Notes under the pieces: generated by a model
The model's input: the letters and a program-made list of their open reading frames with translations, nothing else
Database searches by the model: none
What the model was told of the DNA's origin: nothing
Origin: an uncultured Campylobacteraceae bacterium
GTDB lineage: Bacteria > Campylobacterota > Campylobacteria > Campylobacterales > Arcobacteraceae
Length of the DNA stretch: 64,000 nt
Direction: 5' to 3'
Assembly (NCBI GenBank): GCA_937138295.1
Contig: CAKZOX010000155.1
Span: 1 to 64,000 of the forward strand
Translations under genes and position numbers: made by a program
Shown here: positions 46,776 through 54,191 of the stretch, piece after piece
How the letters are laid out: each line of letters opens with the position of its first letter
Numbering within the stretch: position 1 is the stretch's first letter

Positions 46776-47456
46776 ATGTCAAACGCAGAAACTATAGCAA
46801 AATTAAATGAAGCTTTAAGTAAATTAATTAAAGCATATGAAGAACTACAAGAAGAAAATAACGGTTTAAACAAAACTATTGAGAACTTAGAAAATAAAAT
46901 AGAAAGTTTAGAAAGTAATGTTGAAGAATTAGAAAATGATAAGGATAATTTACAAACAGAACTTAGTGAATTAAACCAAAACAAAAAAGAAGATGGTTCG
47001 AGTATAACTAATATGCTAGGTAAAATCGAAAACTTATTAGGTAGAAAGTCACATGTGACATCATCTAATGAGTCATCAAATAGTATAAATAACAATATAA
47101 ACAACAATGCAGAATCAAAGAATAAAGAAGAAGAGGGTGCAAATAACCAAAATAGCACCTCTTCAACCTTATTAAATGCAGTGGATAATATCACATCAAA
47201 AGACAATAATAAAGAAAAAGATGAAGATGTAACTGTAAGTCCTACAACTTCTTTGGATGATATAAGACTACCAAAGGATGATAATAGTAGTTTTGGAAAC
47301 TCTAATAGTTATGGTTCATTAAGTAATTCATCTAATAGTTTTAATTCAAGTTTTCCAGATATAAATAAATCTGACAAAACAGATGAAGATAAAGATGATT
47401 CCAAGCTTGACCTAAATAGAATGGCTTCATTACTTAATGGAATGAATAAAAAATAG
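46776..47456 (+). CDS. Coiled-coil protein with Asn/Ser/Asp-rich tail, unknown function
   Basis: I do not recognise a named family. Residues 1-70 form a clear coiled coil with Leu/Ile heptads (LSKLIKAYEELQEENNGLNK and similar), followed by MLGKIENLLG. Residues 90-226 are low complexity, rich in Asn, Ser, Asp, Glu and Lys, with the short ending LDLNRMASLLNGMNKK. There is no signal peptide or membrane segment. AAGGAT precedes the ATG. It lies close to the dif-like site and xerH. Confidence 0.8.
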   Translation: MSNAETIAKLNEALSKLIKAYEELQEENNGLNKTIENLENKIESLESNVEELENDKDNLQTELSELNQNKKEDGSSITNMLGKIENLLGRKSHVTSSNESSNSINNNINNNAESKNKEEEGANNQNSTSSTLLNAVDNITSKDNNKEKDEDVTVSPTTSLDDIRLPKDDNSSFGNSNSYGSLSNSSNSFNSSFPDINKSDKTDEDKDDSKLDLNRMASLLNGMNKK

Positions 47457-47466
47457 AGTTGCTAAT

Positions 47467-47736
47467 TTGATTACACAACTAAATAAAGAGACTTTGTATA
47501 ACACTTTTGATGCTAATGATTTTAGCTCATTAAGTACAGTTATAGATAGTATGGCACCATCTATGGTTGAGTACTATCTAGCTTCTTTGTGTGAAAATGA
47601 AGAGATATATTTAAACAAAAGAAATATACAAGAATCCTTCTCTATAGGGGAATATCATTTATACAGAGATTACAATGAAGATATTTACTTAGAGTTTGAT
47701 GATGAAGCCGATGATGCCACAGATTCTTTTTGGTAA
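47467..47736 (+). CDS. Small acidic protein of unknown function
   Basis: The 89-residue soluble protein begins at TTG 47467, just 10 bp after the coiled-coil gene, and has no recognised domain. It is strongly acidic, with an ending rich in Asp and Glu (LEFDDEADDATDSFW). Its compact fold pattern (MVEYYLASLCENEE, then IGEYHLYRDYNED) and tight spacing suggest a real co-expressed gene. It is the last gene before the dif-like site. Confidence 0.7.
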   Translation: MITQLNKETLYNTFDANDFSSLSTVIDSMAPSMVEYYLASLCENEEIYLNKRNIQESFSIGEYHLYRDYNEDIYLEFDDEADDATDSFW

Positions 47737-47795
47737 TAAGTTAAAATATAGTAGTGTAAATTATACTTAATAGGTTCAAAAGCAATAATATATTA

Positions 47796-47823
47796 TAGTT
47801 TGGAAATTATAGTTTCCAATACT
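47796..47823 (+). other. dif-like Xer recombination site
   Basis: Two 11-bp arms, TAGTTTGGAAA and TTTCCAATACT, flank a 6-bp centre TTATAG. The inner 7 bp (TTGGAAA/TTTCCAA) are perfectly inverted. This 11-6-11 layout, 35 bp upstream of a Xer recombinase gene, matches the difH arrangement of Campylobacterota. An 8-bp direct repeat TTCAAAAG lies on each side (47775-47782 and 47839-47846). Confidence 0.75.
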
Positions 47824-47857
47824 AATATATTAAATTGTTTCAAAAGGTTATAATATA

Positions 47858-48910
47858 ATGAAATATGATATTGATTGTGAGAATGAATTTAATAAAAGCT
47901 TTTTATTCTGGTTGTCAAGATTTGTTAGAAATAAGATTACATCTCTTTCTAATAGAAATGTAAAAGATAAAGATAGATTAGCTCAGATTATTCATCAACT
48001 AGTTATAGGCTTTGATAATATTGATGATTTTAAATTACTCATAAAAGAAGTTAGGAATATTGGAATAAATTCAATACATGTATATTTTATACCTTTAGAA
48101 AAGCTATTTAAATTTTTACAGACTTTTGGTGCAAAATCTTTAAAAGAAATAGATGAAGAACTACTAAGTGATTTTTTAGCTAGTCAAACTAGTAGTTTAA
48201 GTGATGCTACAAAGAAAAACTATAGAATTGCCCTAATTTCATTTTTTGGATATATTGATAAGCAAAACGAAGATGAAAAAGGAAATAAATATAGATTTGG
48301 AATAGAACTTAAAAACTGGGGAGGACTTGCAGGAAAAAGTGGTACTAAACTGCCCTCTTTCATGAAAAAAGATGAAGTAAGTAAGTTTTTAGAAGCTATT
48401 GAGAAATATGAGTTTGATATAAAAATTGCTGCTAGAAATAGACTAATATTAAAAACAATACTTTATACAGGTATTAGAGTTTCAGAAGCTATAAATATTA
48501 AAATGAAAGACTTTACAAAAGATGAAGATATGTTTGTGTATCAAATCAGAGGTAAAGGTAATAAACCTAGAATTGTAATGATTAAAGCATCAAATATACA
48601 AAAAGATTTAAATGAATGGCTAGATTATAGAGTTTGTAATGATGATTATTTATTTTGTAATCAAAAAGGAAATGTTCTAACTCAAGCATATATTAGTAGA
48701 ATAGTTGAAAAAATTCTTTTAAGTGTTGGAATTAGAAAAGAAAAAAATGGTGCTCATATGTTAAGGCATACTTTTGCAACTCTTTTATATCAAAATAGTA
48801 AAGATTTAGTTTTAGTTCAAGAAAGTTTAGGGCATGCGGATATAAATACATCAAGAATTTATACGCACTTTGACAAAGATAGGTTAAAAAAGACTACAGA
48901 TATTTTTTAG
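47858..48910 (+). CDS. xerH: Tyrosine recombinase XerH
   Basis: XerH resolves chromosome dimers at dif and acts alone in Campylobacterota. The 350-residue protein has an N-terminal core-binding domain and the catalytic set R207 (TGIRVSEA), H300 and R303 (HMLRHTFAT), H326 (LGHADIN) and nucleophile Y335 (SRIYTHFD). The ATG has AAAAGG upstream. The dif-like site is immediately upstream. The gene ends within a hairpin facing cheB. Confidence 0.92.
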   Translation: MKYDIDCENEFNKSFLFWLSRFVRNKITSLSNRNVKDKDRLAQIIHQLVIGFDNIDDFKLLIKEVRNIGINSIHVYFIPLEKLFKFLQTFGAKSLKEIDEELLSDFLASQTSSLSDATKKNYRIALISFFGYIDKQNEDEKGNKYRFGIELKNWGGLAGKSGTKLPSFMKKDEVSKFLEAIEKYEFDIKIAARNRLILKTILYTGIRVSEAINIKMKDFTKDEDMFVYQIRGKGNKPRIVMIKASNIQKDLNEWLDYRVCNDDYLFCNQKGNVLTQAYISRIVEKILLSVGIRKEKNGAHMLRHTFATLLYQNSKDLVLVQESLGHADINTSRIYTHFDKDRLKKTTDIF

Positions 48911-48918
48911 AATATCTG
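48897..48918. terminator. Hairpin between convergent xerH and cheB
   Basis: CAGATATT and AATATCTG are perfect 8-bp arms around a TTTTAG loop. It spans the xerH stop and ends just before the cheB stop. There is no T run on either side, so termination would be weak; the position between convergent genes is the main support. Confidence 0.4.
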
Positions 48919-48923
48919 CCCTA

Positions 48924-50003
48924 TTATTTCCTTCTACCTTTTGAGTATTCAATCATATATTTAGGTATTTCATCAAGATGAACAATATCCTTAACAGCCC
49001 CTATTTCAACGGCTTTTTTAGGCATTCCATATACTACACATGAAGCTTCATTTTGAGCAACTGTATAAGCACCATTATCAAATAAATCTTTCATTGCAAT
49101 CATTCCATCATCACCCATACCAGTCATCATAATTGCCATAACAGAACCACCCACACTATTATTTACAGATCTAAACAATACATCAACACTTGGTTTATGT
49201 TGGGAAACTTTTGAAACATCTAAAAGCTTAGTTTTATATACACCTGCATGTTTTTCAATAGTTAAGTGCATATTTCCAGGTGCTAAATAAGCATGCCCTC
49301 TTTCTAATATCATTCCATCTTTAGCTTCACATACATTTACTTCTGAATTGTCATTTAATCTATGTGCAAAAGAGTTTGAAAAACCATATGGTATATGCTG
49401 AGTCATTACAATTGGAGGTAAATCTCCAGGAAGTTTCTTAAATATTTTTAATAGTGATTCAACTCCACCTGTTGATGAACCAATTGCTATTAATTTATCT
49501 GAACCAAATCTTGCAGGATTAGAAGGTATTACTTCATCAGGATGAACTTTTCTTTGAATATCATCTAAGTTTTTTGTAATTTTTACTTCTTTTAATGGTT
49601 TTGGTTTTTTTAATGTATATCTTTTCAATAAAAATGTTAAATTAAGTAGTGTATCTTTAATTCTTGATTCAAAATTAATCATAGATTCACCAACACTAGG
49701 TTTAGGTATAAATCCTACAGCACCATCATCGAAAATATCATTACCCCTAACACTTTCACCAGAAATTACAACTGCAGGCATTGGATGTAGTCTCATAAGA
49801 TTTCTTAGGAAAGTTACACCATCCATTTTAGGCATATTTATATCTATAGTTACTAAATCAGGTTCATATTGTTTGATTTTTTCCCTAGCTTCATAGGCAT
49901 CACTAGCTGTTTGAATTACTTCAAATTCATCGATATTATTTATCATATCTTTGATTACTCTTCTAATTGATGCTGAATCGTCGATTACTAGTACTGTATA
50001 CAT
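48924..50003 (-). CDS. cheB: Chemotaxis methylesterase/response regulator CheB
   Basis: CheB removes methyl groups from chemoreceptors when phosphorylated. The 359-residue protein has an N-terminal receiver domain (D8-D9, phosphorylated D54 in TIDINMPKMDG) and a C-terminal methylesterase domain with the Ser in IGSSTGGVESL, His in VMTQHIPYGFS, and the late MTGMGDDGM. The receiver domain is present, unlike the CheB of Campylobacter jejuni. It is the last gene of the che operon. Confidence 0.95.
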   Translation of the reverse strand: MYTVLVIDDSASIRRVIKDMINNIDEFEVIQTASDAYEAREKIKQYEPDLVTIDINMPKMDGVTFLRNLMRLHPMPAVVISGESVRGNDIFDDGAVGFIPKPSVGESMINFESRIKDTLLNLTFLLKRYTLKKPKPLKEVKITKNLDDIQRKVHPDEVIPSNPARFGSDKLIAIGSSTGGVESLLKIFKKLPGDLPPIVMTQHIPYGFSNSFAHRLNDNSEVNVCEAKDGMILERGHAYLAPGNMHLTIEKHAGVYKTKLLDVSKVSQHKPSVDVLFRSVNNSVGGSVMAIMMTGMGDDGMIAMKDLFDNGAYTVAQNEASCVVYGMPKKAVEIGAVKDIVHLDEIPKYMIEYSKGRRK

Positions 50004-50015
50004 CTCGTTCCTATT

Positions 50016-50702
50016 TTAGAATAATTCTATTTCCATTTGAGGTTCAACAATAATATTCTTGTTGTCATCAAAAAGATCAATACCATTTGCGTATTCTTTA
50101 ATAACTGGAGCTTTTTGAATCTCTTTTTGTAAGCTTGATTCTTCTTGAGCAATTTTATTATCAGTTTCACTTTTTTGAGTAACTTTAATAAAAGTATTAA
50201 ATTCTTCAGCTAATAAAATAAGCCTACCATGTTCACCTCTTGTATGCTCACTAATAACTCTAAATCCTTCAGAATTACAGAAATCTTTTGCGAATTCTAC
50301 ATTTCTAAAACCAATTGAATTAGTATTAGAAGAATAATTTAGCTGCATAATATCGGCTCCACCAGATATTTTTGCAACTAAAGTATTTTTAGAACATCCT
50401 AATTTATACATTTCATTTAGCATGGCCTCAACAGAATATAATCCATATTTCATATCATCATTTGAATTATCAGTTTTAGGCAGTAAGAAGTGATTCATAC
50501 CTTTAATTTTTGTCTTTTCATCATAGAACATAATTGCAACACAAGAGCCTAAAAGTGTTTTAAATGCAATATTAGTATCATCTCTACCAACTGCAAATTC
50601 ACCACCAATAACAGTGTGAGTTAAATATCCCTTTGTCTTTTGAGTAAATCTTGCAGATGAAGCTTTTTCAATACTTCCATCTTTATGACCTATAACTATC
50701 AA
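50016..50702 (-). CDS. cheD: Chemoreceptor glutamine deamidase CheD
   Basis: CheD deamidates glutamines on chemoreceptors. The 228-residue protein has the catalytic Cys in TLLGSCVAIMFYD and the His in GMNHFLLPKT, then VAKISGGADIMQ. A C-terminal extension of about 60 residues, acidic and ending VEPQMEIELF, goes beyond the catalytic domain and may be a docking tail. It overlaps cheR by 4 bp. Confidence 0.93.
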   Translation of the reverse strand: MIVIGHKDGSIEKASSARFTQKTKGYLTHTVIGGEFAVGRDDTNIAFKTLLGSCVAIMFYDEKTKIKGMNHFLLPKTDNSNDDMKYGLYSVEAMLNEMYKLGCSKNTLVAKISGGADIMQLNYSSNTNSIGFRNVEFAKDFCNSEGFRVISEHTRGEHGRLILLAEEFNTFIKVTQKSETDNKIAQEESSLQKEIQKAPVIKEYANGIDLFDDNKNIIVEPQMEIELF

Positions 50703-51547
50703 AATATTTCCTTTTCTTTAACAAAAATATTCTGCCCTATTCTTTTGCAATAATTTATTAAATCTTGTGGATTTTCTGAGTGTCCTAAATAAAGTGTCCC
50801 ACCAATTTTTAGATGTGTAAAAAGTTTTTTTAATATTTTATTTTGATCTTCTGTTGAAAAATAAATAAGAACATTTCTACAAAAAACCACATCAAACTCT
50901 TCTTTTTTAAATGGATAATGTGGATCATTTAAATTCATTACTTGAAAAGTAATCATTCTTTTAATTTCATCTTTAACTTTAATTAATACTTCTTCACCAA
51001 CTAGATTTTTTTGGACTCTTCTTTTAAAAAACTCTTGGGGTTTAATCCAATTTGGGAACTCTTTAGAAGATTTTGAGAATTTGTAAATTCCATTTGCAGC
51101 ATATTCTAAAACATTAGTATCAATATCAGATGCAATAATTGAAGCTTTTATATTTCCATGGTAATCATTATTCGCTTGAGCGACAGTCATTGCCATTGAA
51201 TATGGTTCTTCTCCAGTTGAAGATGCAGAACAATACATATGTATAGATTTATTATTATCAATAAAGTCTTTTAAAACTCTATCTTTTAAATCATCAAAAT
51301 GGAATGTTTCTCTAAAAAAGTGAGTTTTATTTGTAGTAAAAGTATTTATAAATTCAGTAACATAAGCATTACCTGATTCAACCATATCAAGTAAATCATT
51401 TATATCACCGTTATACTTTGTATTTCTAAATAGTTTATCAATTCTATTAGAAATCATTATATCTTTGTTGTCAGTTAAAGTAATTCCTGTAAGTCCATAT
51501 AGAATTTTTTTAATTCTATTATGAACTTTTTGTTTATCATAAGACAT
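50699..51547 (-). CDS. cheR: Chemotaxis methyltransferase CheR
   Basis: CheR methylates glutamates on chemoreceptors using SAM. The 282-residue protein has the N-terminal helical domain, the segment TTNKTHFFRETFHF, the SAM site MYCSASSTGEEPYSMAM, and DVVFCRNVLIYF. No C-terminal pentapeptide-binding extension or TPR is seen. It lies 12 bp after cheA. Confidence 0.95.
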   Translation of the reverse strand: MSYDKQKVHNRIKKILYGLTGITLTDNKDIMISNRIDKLFRNTKYNGDINDLLDMVESGNAYVTEFINTFTTNKTHFFRETFHFDDLKDRVLKDFIDNNKSIHMYCSASSTGEEPYSMAMTVAQANNDYHGNIKASIIASDIDTNVLEYAANGIYKFSKSSKEFPNWIKPQEFFKRRVQKNLVGEEVLIKVKDEIKRMITFQVMNLNDPHYPFKKEEFDVVFCRNVLIYFSTEDQNKILKKLFTHLKIGGTLYLGHSENPQDLINYCKRIGQNIFVKEKEIF

Positions 51548-51559
51548 GTTAGTTGTTAA

Positions 51560-53713
51560 TTAAGATGCTTTCTTAGCATCACTAATTATTTTTTCTAGAT
51601 TAATTTGTGCATTTATAATTCCCACAACATCTAAAATAAGTCCAATTGAACCATCACCTCTAACAGTTGCAGCTCCAATTCCTTCTACAGATCTAAAGTT
51701 TTTGTCTAAAGGTTTTACAACAACTTGATGCTGATTTAAGAATTCATCAATAGATAATGCAACTTTTGTATTTCCTGATTTAACAACAATTAACATACCG
51801 TCTTCAAGTTTTTCAAAACTCTTTTCGATACCGAATAATTGATGTAATCTTACAACTGGAATAAATTCTTCTCTTAACATTAATAAATCTTGAGAACCAT
51901 CACCGATTTTTTTAATCATATCTGCACTAGGCTGAAGAGATTCAACAATTGAACTTAATGGTAATATATATTTATTAGCACCAACTTTTATATCAAGACC
52001 ATCTAAAATAGCTAGAGTAAGTGGTAACATAATTGTAATTACCGTACCTTGTCCAATTTCAGTATTTAGTCTAATTATTCCACCTAATTTTTGTATATTA
52101 GTTCTTACAACGTCCATACCAACACCTCTACCTGAGATATCAGTAATTTGATCTGCAGTTGAAACACCAGCACCAAATACTAGCATTGCTTTATCATCAT
52201 TAGTCATTGAATTATATTGATTTTCATCAATTTGTCCTAAATCTAAAGCTTTTAAAGCAACTTTTTCTCCATCTATTCCCTTACCATCATCTTCAATAGT
52301 AATAATCATTTGACCATTTGCTTGTTCAGCTGATATTGTAATAGAACCTGTTTCTGATTTTCCGTTTTGTTTTCTTACTTCAGGAAGTTCAATACCATGG
52401 TCTAAAGAATTTCTAATAATATGCATTAATGGATCTGTTAAACCCTCAATCATTGCTTTATCAATTTCAACAGCGTCACCATAGTGTTTGAATTCAACTT
52501 TTTTAGATAACTTTTTAGAAATATCCCTAACAACTTTAGGGAATTTAGAGTAAATAGACTCCATAGGTACCATTCTGATACTCATAATAGAATCTTGCAT
52601 ATCTCTAATGTGTCTTTCTAAAAGTTCCAATCTTTCTAAAACAGAGTTTCTAGTTTTAGTCTCTTCAATTGTTGAAGAAAACTGCGTTAACATAGCATTT
52701 GTAATTACTAAATCACCAACATTATTCATAAGTAAATCAATTTTATCAAGATTTACTCTAATATTATTGTTTGTAGAAGAAGTTTTCTTTTCTTCTTTAA
52801 CAGCTCTAGTAGGTCTAGCTTTAGGCGCTGTTGTATTTGATGCTTGATTGTTAGAAGAAGCCTTAGGTACTGCATTTTGAGTTGTTTGTTCTGTTTTAGT
52901 AGCAACTGGTTCAGCATTTGTAGTAGTTTGTACTTCTTTTGTATCTTCTACATTATTTGATTCTGGTTCTTCAGATGCTACTTCAGGGGTCATAGGCATC
53001 ATATCATCAAAGAATCCAAAGTTTTCTTGCGAATCATCGATATTAGCATTATGAACATCACTATCTATAAGGTTTTCAAGTTCATCATCATAGAATCCAT
53101 AAGCTCTATGCTCATCTTCATTGCTATTATCTATATCATCATCAGCAAAAATACCATATACTGGAGTTGAATCTATTTGATTGTTTAGATCATCATCAAA
53201 AAATCCAAAGTCATCATGAACTTCATCTTCAATAACTAAATCTTCTTGTATTGTATTTTCTGCACTAGATGTTTCTTTTGCAGGTGTTTCAGCTTGTAAA
53301 TGTGCTGGAACTTTACCATCAATAAATTCTCTAATATCTGTTAAAATACTTGTAGTTTGCTCTGTAAAAGACTCTCTTGTAATATCTCCAGATACCTCAG
53401 AATCTAATACTTCTTTCATAATATCTAGTGCATCAATTAGAGTTTCGGCCATTTGAGGAATATAAGTAATTTGATGATTTCTTAATTTATCCATTAAGTT
53501 TTCAACATCATGTGTTAATTCAGCAAAGTAAGAAAGCTCCACTGAAGCTCCACTTCCTTTTAAAGTATGAACATCTCTAAATAACTGATTCATTTCATCA
53601 TCAGTAAGATCTCCATTTGCTTCTGCTTCAAGTAGAATATTATCTGCTGAATCAAAAAGTTCAGCAGCTTCCTCTAAAAACATTTCCCTATATTTAGAAA
53701 TATCAAATGACAT
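51560..53713 (-). CDS. cheA: Chemotaxis histidine kinase CheA without receiver domain, repeated linker motif
   Basis: The 717-residue kinase has a P1 Hpt domain with H49 in FRDVHTLKGSG, a long acidic linker (about 140-325), a P3 dimerisation helix pair, a P4 ATPase (HIIRNSLDHGIE, DDGKGID, GRGVGMDVV) and a P5 CheW-like domain at the end. It has no C-terminal receiver, unlike CheA of Campylobacter and Helicobacter. No P2 domain is visible in the linker. Instead a short aromatic-acidic motif occurs at about residues 169, 186, 205 and 232 (FGFFDD, YGIFADD, YGFYDD, FGFFDD). Confidence 0.93.
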   Translation of the reverse strand: MSFDISKYREMFLEEAAELFDSADNILLEAEANGDLTDDEMNQLFRDVHTLKGSGASVELSYFAELTHDVENLMDKLRNHQITYIPQMAETLIDALDIMKEVLDSEVSGDITRESFTEQTTSILTDIREFIDGKVPAHLQAETPAKETSSAENTIQEDLVIEDEVHDDFGFFDDDLNNQIDSTPVYGIFADDDIDNSNEDEHRAYGFYDDELENLIDSDVHNANIDDSQENFGFFDDMMPMTPEVASEEPESNNVEDTKEVQTTTNAEPVATKTEQTTQNAVPKASSNNQASNTTAPKARPTRAVKEEKKTSSTNNNIRVNLDKIDLLMNNVGDLVITNAMLTQFSSTIEETKTRNSVLERLELLERHIRDMQDSIMSIRMVPMESIYSKFPKVVRDISKKLSKKVEFKHYGDAVEIDKAMIEGLTDPLMHIIRNSLDHGIELPEVRKQNGKSETGSITISAEQANGQMIITIEDDGKGIDGEKVALKALDLGQIDENQYNSMTNDDKAMLVFGAGVSTADQITDISGRGVGMDVVRTNIQKLGGIIRLNTEIGQGTVITIMLPLTLAILDGLDIKVGANKYILPLSSIVESLQPSADMIKKIGDGSQDLLMLREEFIPVVRLHQLFGIEKSFEKLEDGMLIVVKSGNTKVALSIDEFLNQHQVVVKPLDKNFRSVEGIGAATVRGDGSIGLILDVVGIINAQINLEKIISDAKKAS

Positions 53714-53748
53714 GATAAACTCCTAGTGTTTTATGTGTTTATTTTGTT

Positions 53749-54117
53749 TTATCTACTTAAAACAATATTTACTGCTTTTAACAGTTGATCTGGAACGAAA
53801 GGTTTTACAATCCAACCAGTTGCCCCTGCAGCTTTACCTTTTGTTTTCATTTCATCACTTCTCTCAGTTGTTAAAACTAAGATAGGTTTTTTAGAATAAG
53901 CTGGTAATTTTCTTAACTCTGTTATTAATGTTAATCCATCCATATTAGGCATGTTTACATCAGTAATAATTAAATCATAACTAGCAGCCTTTGCTTTTGC
54001 TAAACCATCAACACCATCAATAGCTTCAGTTACATCTGTGTAGCCACCTTCATTTAATGCGTAGTTTAGCATGTCTCTTAACATTGTAGAGTCATCAACA
54101 ATTAAAAGCTTTGCCAT
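53749..54117 (-). CDS. cheY: Chemotaxis response regulator CheY
   Basis: The 122-residue single receiver has D8-D9, the phosphorylated D53 in IITDVNMPNMDG, the Thr in LVLTTE and the Lys in GWIVKPFVPDQL. The GATGWIVKPF segment is typical of motor-binding CheY in this lineage. It is the first gene of the che operon, 35 bp before cheA. AAGGGG precedes the ATG. Confidence 0.92.
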   Translation of the reverse strand: MAKLLIVDDSTMLRDMLNYALNEGGYTDVTEAIDGVDGLAKAKAASYDLIITDVNMPNMDGLTLITELRKLPAYSKKPILVLTTERSDEMKTKGKAAGATGWIVKPFVPDQLLKAVNIVLSR

Positions 54118-54191
54118 ATTTAAACCCCTTGTTTATAAAAAAATAATTTGTTACACATAATATCATTTTGTTAATAAATATTATATTAATG

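Noticed and set aside
46754-47206. 150-codon open frame on the minus strand opposite the coiled-coil gene
   Set aside because: It is an antisense shadow. Its Ser/Leu/Phe-rich product mirrors the Asn/Glu/Lys-rich codons of the plus-strand gene, which has a proper ribosome site and coiled-coil pattern.
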